A stretch of DNA of 64,000 nt, from contig CAKOVA010000001.1 of the NCBI GenBank assembly GCA_934120735.1, positions 1 through 64,000 of the forward strand, written 5' to 3'. A program made the translations under genes and the position numbers. Shown here piece after piece: positions 8,616-16,589 of this stretch (the first letter of the stretch is position 1; the number at the start of each line of letters is the position of its first letter). The notes beneath the pieces are model-generated. The model was not told the origin of the DNA. It saw only the letters and a program-made list of their open reading frames with translations, and did not search any database. This DNA comes from an uncultured Prevotella sp. GTDB taxonomy: Bacteria; Bacteroidota; Bacteroidia; Bacteroidales; Bacteroidaceae.

Positions 8616-9449
8616 ATGGCTATTGTAATAGGAATTGATGTAGGAATCAGTACGACAAAAATTGTGGGAATTAATGATGATGGCACCGTGGTGGCCCCCA
8701 TTCGCATCAAGGCTACCGACCCGGTGACCTCTCTTTATGGTGCGTTTGGCAAGTATTTGCACGACAACAAGATTGCTCTTGGCGAGGTAGAGCAGGTGAT
8801 GCTCACCGGTGTTGGTGCGGCTTACGTTGATGATCCTGTGTATGGATTGCCCACGGCCAAGGCAGAAGAGTTTATCTGCAATGGTCTTGGAGCACAATTT
8901 GAGACCGAGTTAGACGACATGATCGTTGTGAGTATGGGCACCGGAACCAGTCTTATTCAATGCTTAGGCGATGACATCCGCCACATTGGCGGCATGGGAT
9001 TGGGAGGAGGAACGCTCATCGGACTGTCGCGCATCATGCTCAAGACCGACGATATCAAGCAGATTTCCATGTTGGCCATGCAAGGTGACGGTTCGAACAT
9101 CGACGTGCGCATTGGCGACATCAGTCCCAATCCGCTGCCCAACCTACCCAAAACTGCCACTGCCTCACTCTTTGGCAACGCCAAGAGCAATGCCTCGCGC
9201 GAAGACATTGCACTGGGCATCATCACCATGGTGCTACAAACCATCGGAAGCAGCACCATCCTGGCGTCGTTAGGGTCGGGCATTAAGAACTTTGTCCTCA
9301 TCGGCAACCTCACGCTTCTGCCTCAGTGCAAGTCCATATTCGGTGGCTTGGAGAAGTTGTATGGCGTGAATTTCATCATTCCCAAGTACAGTGAATTCTG
9401 CACAGCCATTGGTGCTGCACTGTGTTTTATCGATAAAAAACGAAAATAA
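8616..9449 (+). CDS. coaW: Type II pantothenate kinase
   Basis: It phosphorylates pantothenate, the first step of coenzyme A synthesis. The 277-residue protein belongs to the ASKHA superfamily: phosphate-1 loop GIDVGISTTKIVGI at the N-terminus, phosphate-2/adenosine motifs VSMGTGTSL (about 108-116) and IGGMGLGGGTLIGLS (about 124-138), and a C-terminal GAALCFI helix. Fumble-type (type II) kinases have this length and these motifs. The related BadF/BadG activator family is less likely, because the GGGT loop follows the PanK-II pattern. It is monocistronic behind a duplicated promoter region. Confidence 0.82.
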   Translation: MAIVIGIDVGISTTKIVGINDDGTVVAPIRIKATDPVTSLYGAFGKYLHDNKIALGEVEQVMLTGVGAAYVDDPVYGLPTAKAEEFICNGLGAQFETELDDMIVVSMGTGTSLIQCLGDDIRHIGGMGLGGGTLIGLSRIMLKTDDIKQISMLAMQGDGSNIDVRIGDISPNPLPNLPKTATASLFGNAKSNASREDIALGIITMVLQTIGSSTILASLGSGIKNFVLIGNLTLLPQCKSIFGGLEKLYGVNFIIPKYSEFCTAIGAALCFIDKKRK

Positions 9450-9496
9450 GCCATCGGTCTTTCACGCTGTCGGATAGGGAATCAGGCTTGTTCATG

Positions 9497-9900
9497 GATG
9501 TAATTTTTCTTAACAACAAGCCTTCTTATATTGGACGTATTTGCGAACAAAGCAGACTTGGGCGCAAATACGCCAAATATGAGCGATTTTTGTATATAGT
9601 TGATATATAAAGAATTACGTCTATATATAACCCTTGTCCCATCTTTTTCCACCCATTTTTTAGGCAAAAGCATTGCTTTTGGCCGCCAATTCACATGACT
9701 TTGCAGCGCAAAAGCATGTGGATAGACCGCCAAAGTGCTGCATTTTGTGGTGAAAAATCATTGTTTTTGCGCAAAAAATCAATATTTCCATCCAAATTAT
9801 TCCTTGTTTACATCCTCCGAGCCTATTGATTTTTTCCAGATTAAAAGATTTGAAGAGCCGTTTTAGGGGCGTTTTTCACACAAAAAACTTAACATTTTGC
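9497..9900 (+). repeat. Dispersed intergenic element, copy A
   Basis: Entry sequence TTTTTCTTAACAACAAGCC near 9501, then an imperfect inverted repeat around GACGTATTTGCG / CGCAAATACGCC, an AT-rich stretch, and five exact 22-nt units (starts 9665, 9687, 9709, 9731, 9753). The exit sequence contains CCTATTGATTTTTTCCAGA, GATTTGAAGAGCCG and TTTTAGGGGCG. It fills most of the gap between coaW and the exporter operon. Confidence 0.8.
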
Positions 9901-10090
9901 GTTGTAATAATGGGCTGACCTGCTTCATCAGGTTCTGTGCATACAATGCCGTTTTTGGCATTCAATGACATAGTGAAAAGCAACATCATAATTACGATTA
10001 ATGCTCGTTTTAACCTTTTTATCTTATACAATCGTACAAAAAGAACATATTTAAAGCATAAAGGGTAAGAGCAGTTACAGCAAAATATTG

Positions 10091-10098
10091 TATTTTTG
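10091..10098 (+). promoter_or_regulatory. -7 box of the ABC exporter operon
   Basis: TATTTTTG, 23 bp before the start codon of the TolC-like gene, matches TAnnTTTG. No clear TTTG -33 box is seen. Confidence 0.5.
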
Positions 10099-10121
10099 CA
10101 AACATAACTAACACAAAGTAT

Positions 10122-11369
10122 ATGAAACAACGAATCATAATGCTGCTGTTGTCTGTCGTTGCCGTGCAAGGCTTTGCCCAGCTTACGTTGGAGCGTTGCC
10201 ATGAGTTGGCACGCAGACAGTATCCCGTCATCAAGCAATACGAGTTGGTTAGGCAGAGCAAGAACTACACGGTCTCCAACGCTTCAAAGGCCTATTTGCC
10301 ACAAGTGAAGGTTAGTTTGGGAGCCAATGGGTTCACCGATCCGCTCGATTTGCCTGAACAAATGAAGGCTACGGGCATGGCAGATATGAAGAACTACCTG
10401 CTCAATGGAAGCGTACAGGTTAACCAGGTGATTTACGATGGAGGTGGTATCGCCGCTCGTAAGCAGCTGGCTAAGGCGCAAGCCGAGGTTGACGAAAACC
10501 AGCTGAACGTGCGTTTGTACGACATCAACCAACGAGTGGATCAGCTATATTTCGGCATTCTGATGCTGGATGAACAGCTCAAGCAAGTAAAACTCTTACA
10601 AAACGACTTGCAGTTGAGCCGCACTACTGTTGAAGCCATGCTGAAAGGTGGCGTTGCCAACCAGTCTGATTTGGATGCAGTGGCCGTAGAACAGGTTCGT
10701 GCCGAGCAGCAAGAGGGTAGTCTTCGTGCCTCACGACGCTCGTATGCGCGGATGCTGGGACTGTTCATTGGACAGGAGGTGGATGAGAAAACCCAACTGG
10801 CGAAGCCTGTCATGCCGGAAGTTTTACCGGACAGCACGTCGCATCGTCCCGAATTATCGTACTTCGCAGCGCAGTCAAAATTGCTCGATACGCAGCGCAA
10901 GGCATTGAACAGTCAGCTCAATCCCACGATAAGTGCTTTCGCCATGGGCATGTATCATAACAAAGTGATGGACATGATGCGTCCGGGTATGATTGCAGGT
11001 GGCATTACGTTGTCATGGAACGTGGCACCTTTTTATACGCGTAAGAACGATTTGAGGAATCTGGAAACCAAGAAAAGGCAGATTGAAAGCGAGCGTGAAA
11101 CTTTCCTTTTCAACACACGTTTGCAAAACCAGCAGTCGGCTGGGGTGGTGGATGACCTGCGTAAGAAGCTGGAACAAGACACGCGCATCATCACTTTGCG
11201 TGAGCGCATCCATGACACGTCGGTGAAAAAGGTGCAGAATGGCATTGAGAGCGTCAACGAAATGCTGCGCGATGTCAATGCGGTGAGCGAGGCACGGCAG
11301 CAGAAAACCATTCACGAAATACAGCTCTTGCAAGCAATTTATCAACTAAAAAACATCAATAACAACTGA
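10122..11369 (+). CDS. TolC family outer-membrane efflux protein
   Basis: A 415-residue protein with a signal peptide (cleavage after GFAQ) and the duplicated helical pattern of outer-membrane efflux proteins: LTLERCHELARRQYPVIKQYELVRQS at the mature N-terminus (given in part) and long coiled-coil segments at about 95-215 and 310-400. Such proteins form the outer-membrane tunnel of tripartite exporters. It is the first gene of a five-gene operon with a 1-bp gap to the HlyD-type adaptor, so it is the dedicated exit duct of this ABC exporter. Confidence 0.9.
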   Translation: MKQRIIMLLLSVVAVQGFAQLTLERCHELARRQYPVIKQYELVRQSKNYTVSNASKAYLPQVKVSLGANGFTDPLDLPEQMKATGMADMKNYLLNGSVQVNQVIYDGGGIAARKQLAKAQAEVDENQLNVRLYDINQRVDQLYFGILMLDEQLKQVKLLQNDLQLSRTTVEAMLKGGVANQSDLDAVAVEQVRAEQQEGSLRASRRSYARMLGLFIGQEVDEKTQLAKPVMPEVLPDSTSHRPELSYFAAQSKLLDTQRKALNSQLNPTISAFAMGMYHNKVMDMMRPGMIAGGITLSWNVAPFYTRKNDLRNLETKKRQIESERETFLFNTRLQNQQSAGVVDDLRKKLEQDTRIITLRERIHDTSVKKVQNGIESVNEMLRDVNAVSEARQQKTIHEIQLLQAIYQLKNINNN

Positions 11370-11370
11370 T

Positions 11371-12264
11371 ATGAAAACGATAAAGATAGTGATGGTCGGG
11401 CTTGTTGGCATCTTGTCAGCATGTTCGTCACACGAGAATAAATACGATGCGACTGGTCTTTTTGAAGCGACGGAGGTCGTTGTGTCGGCCGAACAGAACG
11501 GCAGACTGTTGCAACTGGGGGTTACCGAAGGCTCTGAAGTGAGTGAAGGGCAGCAGGTAGGTTTGATAGATACGGTTCAATTGACCTTGAAAGCCCGTCA
11601 GGTAGGGGCCAACTCCAAGTCAATTGCCAGTCAGAAACCGGATGTGAACGCGCAGATAGCCGTGCTCAGACAGCAGCTCAAGCAGGCCGAACAGGAGCGT
11701 CAACGATTTGAAGGACTGGTGAATGATGGGGCTGCCAACCGCAAACAATTGGACGATGCCACGTCGGCCGTTCGGGTGTTGAAACGTCAATTGGCTGCAC
11801 AGCAGTCTTCTTTGAACAATAGTACGCGTGCACTGAATTCCCAAATCAGTGCGAACGACATCCAAAAACATCAGGTACTTGACCAACTGAAGAAGTGTCA
11901 TGTCACCTCACCGCTTACGGGTACCGTGCTTGAGAAATATGCTGAAGAAGGCGAGTTTGCCTCTATCGGCAAGCCATTGTTCAAAGTTGCTGATACCAAG
12001 AACCTCTTCTTGCGCGCCTATATTACCAGTCGGCAGTTGGAAAAGGTGAAGATTGGGCAGCAAGTGACCGTCTTTAGCGATTACGGAGATGACACCAGCA
12101 AGGAGTACAAGGGAAAGGTGGTTTGGATATCGCCACGCTCTGAATTCACCCCCAAAACCATCTTGACCGATGACGAACGTGCCGATCAGGTGTATGCCGT
12201 GAAGATTGCCGTGCAAAATGACGGTCACATCAAGATTGGTATGTATGGTGGGATGAAGTTGTAA
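11371..12264 (+). CDS. HlyD family periplasmic adaptor lipoprotein
   Basis: This 297-residue protein links the inner-membrane ABC pump to the TolC duct. It has a lipoprotein signal (VGILSAC, lipid-anchored Cys), a split biotinyl-lipoyl-like domain (EQNGRLLQLGVTEGSEVSEGQQVG at about 41-64, in part; TSPLTGTVLEKYAEEGEF at about 180-197), an alpha-helical hairpin between them (about 85-170) and a beta-barrel domain (LFLRAYITSRQLEKVKIGQ). The length and layout fit the YbhG/YhiI-type adaptors that work with double-ATPase ABC-2 systems, which is what follows. Confidence 0.9.
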   Translation: MKTIKIVMVGLVGILSACSSHENKYDATGLFEATEVVVSAEQNGRLLQLGVTEGSEVSEGQQVGLIDTVQLTLKARQVGANSKSIASQKPDVNAQIAVLRQQLKQAEQERQRFEGLVNDGAANRKQLDDATSAVRVLKRQLAAQQSSLNNSTRALNSQISANDIQKHQVLDQLKKCHVTSPLTGTVLEKYAEEGEFASIGKPLFKVADTKNLFLRAYITSRQLEKVKIGQQVTVFSDYGDDTSKEYKGKVVWISPRSEFTPKTILTDDERADQVYAVKIAVQNDGHIKIGMYGGMKL

Positions 12265-12271
12265 GATAAGA

Positions 12272-13765
12272 ATGAACGCGATAGAAGTAAGTCATATCAC
12301 CAAAAGTTACGATGATGTTCAGGCGCTGGATGATGTTTCTTTCAGCGTGAAGCAAGGAGAAGTGTTCGGACTTATTGGCCCCGATGGTGCCGGCAAGACA
12401 TCTCTGTTTCGCATTATGGCATCACTTTTGCTGGCAGATGCGGGCACTGTAAGTGTTGAAGGCTATGACGTGGTGAGGCAATATAAAGAAATTCGCCAGC
12501 GTGTGGGCTACATGCCGGGCAAGTTTTCGTTGTATCAAGATTTGACAGTTGAGGAGAATCTCAAGTTTTTTGCTGATCTTTTTGGCACCACCATCGCTGC
12601 CGGATATGATGGAATCAAAGCCATTTACTCGCAGATAGAGCCTTTCAAAAATCGCAAGGCAGGTGCGTTGTCGGGTGGTATGAAACAGAAATTGGCTCTT
12701 TCTTGTGCGCTTGTTCATCAACCCAGCGTGCTGTTTTTGGATGAACCCACCACGGGTGTCGATCCTGTTTCGCGCAAAGAATTGTGGCAGATGCTGGGAA
12801 TGCTGAAGGAAAGGAATATCACCATCGTGGCCGCAACGCCCTACTTGGACGAGATTCGCTGCTGTGAGCGGGTGGCTTTTCTGGACAATGGACGGGTGAG
12901 AGCTATCGATGGTCCCGATGAAATCTTAACGCAATTTGCCGAAATCTTCAATCCTGAAGGACTGAAGCATGAGGATAAGTCTGCCCAGGTGCAGCAAGGA
13001 ATGATGGAAAAGGGGCAGCAAGAGAAGGCGGAAGACGTGATACAGGTTGAACATCTGGTCAAGGCTTTCGGCTCGTTCCATGCCGTTGACGACATTTCTT
13101 TCAGCGTTCATCGTGGCGAAATCTTTGGCTTTTTAGGCGCAAACGGTGCTGGAAAGACCACTGCCATGCACATGCTCACTGGATTGAACAAGCCCACAAG
13201 CGGCAAAGGGAAGGTGGCTGGATTTGACATACGCAAGCATTCGGAGCAGATTAAGAAGCACATTGGCTACATGAGTCAACGCTTTTCTCTGTATGAAGAC
13301 ATGACCGTGGCCCAGAATATCAAGCTTTTTGGCGGCATCTATGGCATGGGTAAGCAAGCCATTGCCAGCAAGATGGACGACATGCTCAAGCAGTTGCATT
13401 TTGAAGAGCATCGTGATTCGCTGGTCAAGTCGCTGCCATTGGGGTGGAAACAGAAGCTCGCCTTCTCGGTAAGTATCTTCCATGAACCCGAAGTGGTGTT
13501 CCTTGATGAGCCTACTGGGGGCGTGGATCCGGCCACGAGGCGACAGTTTTGGGAACTCATCTATGCTGCCTCGGCGCGCGGAATCACCGTGTTTGTCACC
13601 ACGCACTATATGGATGAGGCCGAATATTGTGACCGTATCTCCATCATGGTGGATGGAAAGATTCGTGCCATGGGTACACCCAACGAGCTGAAACGCACGT
13701 ACCGATGCAACGACATGGACGAGGTGTTTACGCTGTTGGCACGCCAAGCCACCCGTGGAGAATAA
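12272..13765 (+). CDS. ABC exporter ATPase with two nucleotide-binding domains (YbhF-like)
   Basis: One 497-residue chain holds two ABC domains. Domain 1: Walker A GPDGAGKTS (about 35), signature LSGGMKQKL, Walker B VLFLDEPTTGVDP. Domain 2 starts near 250: Walker A GANGAGKTT, a degenerate signature SLPLGWKQKLAF, Walker B VVFLDEPTGGVDP and the H-loop TTHYMDEAEYC. In domain 1 the H-loop histidine is replaced (AATPYLDEI), so the two sites are probably unequal, as is common in this family. It powers the two permeases encoded next. Confidence 0.92.
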   Translation: MNAIEVSHITKSYDDVQALDDVSFSVKQGEVFGLIGPDGAGKTSLFRIMASLLLADAGTVSVEGYDVVRQYKEIRQRVGYMPGKFSLYQDLTVEENLKFFADLFGTTIAAGYDGIKAIYSQIEPFKNRKAGALSGGMKQKLALSCALVHQPSVLFLDEPTTGVDPVSRKELWQMLGMLKERNITIVAATPYLDEIRCCERVAFLDNGRVRAIDGPDEILTQFAEIFNPEGLKHEDKSAQVQQGMMEKGQQEKAEDVIQVEHLVKAFGSFHAVDDISFSVHRGEIFGFLGANGAGKTTAMHMLTGLNKPTSGKGKVAGFDIRKHSEQIKKHIGYMSQRFSLYEDMTVAQNIKLFGGIYGMGKQAIASKMDDMLKQLHFEEHRDSLVKSLPLGWKQKLAFSVSIFHEPEVVFLDEPTGGVDPATRRQFWELIYAASARGITVFVTTHYMDEAEYCDRISIMVDGKIRAMGTPNELKRTYRCNDMDEVFTLLARQATRGE

Positions 13766-13783
13766 TGTTTAGCGAGAAAAAGA

Positions 13784-14878
13784 ATGAATCAGTTTAACTC
13801 ATTTGTCATCAAAGAGACGAAACACATCATGAGAGATCGGCGCACCATGCTGATTCTTTTTGGCATGCCGGTAGTGATGATGCTTGTTTTTGGCTTCGCT
13901 ATCACCACCGACATCAAGGATGTGAAGGTGGCCATTGTCACTTCTTCGATGGATAGTCGTACGCAACAAGTGGTAAACAGTCTGGATGCGTCGGGAAATT
14001 TCATCGTCACTCATACGGTTGGAACGACGAAAGAGGCCAAACAACTGCTGTCAGACAACAAGGTGAACATGGCCATCGCCTTCTCTCCCGATTTCGGAAA
14101 CAATCGGTACAGCGGGCAGGCTGGCGTTCAATTTATCGCTGATTACACGGATCCGAACATCGCTGAACAGCAAGTGTCGTATGCCCAACAAATCGTGATG
14201 GACGAACTGACGAGGGAAATGCATGGAGAAAGCAGGCCTGCCGTCAACACCCAACTGCTGTATAATCCACAGATGAAGAGTGCATATAACTTTGTTCCTG
14301 GCACCATGGGTATGCTCATGATGCTCATTTGCGCCATGATGACCTCGGTGAGCATCGTCCGTGAGAAAGAAAGAGGTACGATGGAGGTGCTCCTGGTATC
14401 GCCCGTCAAGCCGCTGTATATCATGATAGCCAAGGCTGTGCCTTACTTTGTGCTGTCCATCATGATACTCATCAGCATCCTACTCATCTCGAAGTTTATC
14501 CTGGCCGTGCCCATTGCGGGCAACGTGGCACTCATCTTTGGTGTTTCGTTGCTGTACATTCTGCTGTCGTTGGCATTGGGATTGCTCATCAGTGTGGTTG
14601 CCAACACGCAAGTAGTGGCCTTGTTGATGTCGGGTATGTTGCTCATGATGCCTAGCACGATGCTCTCTGGAATGATTTATCCCATCGAGAGTATGCCGGC
14701 CATTCTGCGTTATCTCTCGGCTATCATCCCAGCCAGATGGTATGTGTCGGCCATGAAGAAACTGATGATTATGGGCGTTGATGTGCAGATGGTGTACAAA
14801 GAACTGGCTGTACTCACAGCCATGGCCGTTGTATTGTTAGCCGTTGCGTTGAAGAAATTTAAAATCAGACTGTCATGA
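13784..14878 (+). CDS. ABC-2 type permease (YbhS-like)
   Basis: A 364-residue ABC-2 membrane subunit: one N-terminal transmembrane helix (about 25-43, MLILFGMPVVMMLVFGFAI), a large extracytoplasmic domain (about 45-165), then five hydrophobic segments to the C-terminus. The conserved REKERGTMEVLLVSPV motif before the second membrane block is diagnostic. Its stop overlaps the start of the second permease (ATGA at 14875-14878), implying translational coupling and a 1:1 heterodimer. Confidence 0.92.
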   Translation: MNQFNSFVIKETKHIMRDRRTMLILFGMPVVMMLVFGFAITTDIKDVKVAIVTSSMDSRTQQVVNSLDASGNFIVTHTVGTTKEAKQLLSDNKVNMAIAFSPDFGNNRYSGQAGVQFIADYTDPNIAEQQVSYAQQIVMDELTREMHGESRPAVNTQLLYNPQMKSAYNFVPGTMGMLMMLICAMMTSVSIVREKERGTMEVLLVSPVKPLYIMIAKAVPYFVLSIMILISILLISKFILAVPIAGNVALIFGVSLLYILLSLALGLLISVVANTQVVALLMSGMLLMMPSTMLSGMIYPIESMPAILRYLSAIIPARWYVSAMKKLMIMGVDVQMVYKELAVLTAMAVVLLAVALKKFKIRLS

Positions 14879-15963
14879 CACTGTCCTATCTCATCGAGAA
14901 AGAATTCATCCAGATTCGGCACAATCCATTCATACCCAAGCTGATACTGTTTTTTCCAATCGCCATCATGCTGGTGTTTCCGTGGATTACCAGTATGGAG
15001 GTGAAAAACATCTATATCACCGTGGTTGACAACGATCACAGTACGCTGTCGCAACGCTTGGTGCAGCGCATCCAATCATCGCCCTATTTTAAGTTCTCCG
15101 GAATGGCTCAGACCAATGAAGAGGCTATGCAGGCCATCAAGAGGAATGATGCCGACGTGGTACTCACCATCCCTCACGACTACGAGCGTGACCATGTGAA
15201 CGGACAACAGCCACAGGTACTCATCTCAGCCAATGCCGTGGATGGTACCAAAGGCGGTATGGGATCGGCATATTTGGCCCAGATTGTGAACCAAAACTTA
15301 CAAGACGGACAAGTCAAACCGATGGAGTCGCCGTTCTCTACCGTGGCACTGTTCAATCCTCACAAGAGCTACAAGCTGTTCATGATTCCTGCCCTGATGT
15401 CGTTGGTGGTCATCATGCTGTGTGGTTTTCTCTTGGCCTTGAACATTGTCAGCGAAAAAGAAGCCGGCACGATTGAGCAGATGAACGTGACGCCTGTGAG
15501 CAAACTCCAGTTTATTCTCTCCAAAATGATTCCCTATTGGCTCATATCTGCTGTCGTCATCATAGAGTGCATCTTCCTGGCTTGGCTGGTTTTTGGCATT
15601 TTTCCGGCAGGCAACATCGTGTTGATATTCCTGTTGTCCATGCTCCTGGCCTTGATATTCAGCGGCATCGGACTCATCATTTCCAACTATAGTGATGCCA
15701 TGCAGGAAGCCATGTTCGTGATGTTTTTCATCATTATGTTTGTCATGATGCTCAGTGGATTGTTCACTCCCGTATCCAGTATGCCCGATTGGGCGCAAAA
15801 GTTGACGCTGGCTAACCCCGTGACCTACTTCATCGAGGGCATGCGAACGGTGTTTATTCGAGGGGGCAACTTGGCTTCCATAGCCCAAGACCTGCTCATC
15901 TTGCTTCTGTTCGCCATCGTCATCGATGTGTGGGCGGTGTTCAGTTACAAGAAAATACAGTAA
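14875..15963 (+). CDS. ABC-2 type permease (YbhR-like)
   Basis: A 362-residue second membrane subunit with the same layout as the preceding gene: an N-terminal helix (LILFFPIAIMLVFPW), a periplasmic domain and five C-terminal membrane segments. The coupling motif reads VSEKEAGTIEQMNVTPVSK. It ends the exporter operon. Homologous systems export drugs or other amphipathic compounds; the substrate here cannot be read from sequence. Confidence 0.92.
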   Translation: MTLSYLIEKEFIQIRHNPFIPKLILFFPIAIMLVFPWITSMEVKNIYITVVDNDHSTLSQRLVQRIQSSPYFKFSGMAQTNEEAMQAIKRNDADVVLTIPHDYERDHVNGQQPQVLISANAVDGTKGGMGSAYLAQIVNQNLQDGQVKPMESPFSTVALFNPHKSYKLFMIPALMSLVVIMLCGFLLALNIVSEKEAGTIEQMNVTPVSKLQFILSKMIPYWLISAVVIIECIFLAWLVFGIFPAGNIVLIFLLSMLLALIFSGIGLIISNYSDAMQEAMFVMFFIIMFVMMLSGLFTPVSSMPDWAQKLTLANPVTYFIEGMRTVFIRGGNLASIAQDLLILLLFAIVIDVWAVFSYKKIQ

Positions 15964-16140
15964 ACGTTTGTCCCGTCATCCATTTGGATGTCCAAAAAAT
16001 CGACTGCAGTTGAATCGCTTAACTGGGACCGATGACGTTTGCATATATGACAAATGGACTGGATGGATGACATACTTTCATCCGCAGCCGTTATTCGTTT
16101 AAGTAGAGAGCAGTGGGTGGAAGATGGCGCATGTCGTTGA

Positions 16141-16535
16141 CTTTTTTTACCAAATAATACCCCAAAAACGATACTTCAAATCTTTCAATCTAGAAAAATT
16201 CAATAGGCAAACAGGATGCAAATAAGAGATAAGCGTGGCTGAAAATGCGAATTTTACCTTCAGCGCGTAGCTTTTATTAGCTTATATGCATCACTTTGGT
16301 GCTCAATTTACATGCTCTTGCTTTGCAAAAGCATGTAGATTGCAGCCTTAAAGCAATGCTTTTAATGAAGAAAAGCTTGAAAAACAACCCCCTGAGTGTG
16401 ATTATTAACCATAACGTATTGGCTCACAGGTACATCTGAAAGCCGCTTCATATTTGGCTTATTTGCAACGAAACGATTGTTGTTTGTAAATAAGCCAAAT
16501 ATGAAGCGGCTGCTTGTCAAGAATATTCACACCCA
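16141..16535 (-). repeat. Dispersed intergenic element, copy B (best hairpin)
   Basis: This copy is on the minus strand: entry TTCTTGACAAG near 16522, then a near-perfect inverted repeat with arms 16441-16468 and 16484-16511 (28 bp, one mismatch, 15-nt loop). Five 22-nt units fill 16255-16364. The exit TTTTTCTAGATTGAAAGATT lies near 16200-16180. It fills the gap between two convergent genes, and the 28-bp hairpin could also stop transcription from either side. Confidence 0.85.
16441..16511. repeat. 28-bp inverted repeat inside element B
   Basis: The arms start AGCCGCTTCATATTTGGC and differ at one base in 28 (G or A near the loop). The corresponding arms in the other element copies are much more degenerate. 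Since base pairing is best kept here, this may be the youngest copy, or the hairpin may be under selection as a terminator between the convergent genes. Confidence 0.85.
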
Positions 16536-16589
16536 TGATACCGCTGGATTAGGATGCTCACAGCGGGTCGTGGTGTTCAATTCGCTATG

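Noticed and set aside
8415-8897. 160-codon minus-strand frame across the 66-bp duplication
   Set aside because: It translates the duplicated promoter DNA twice and runs into the pantothenate kinase gene in antisense.
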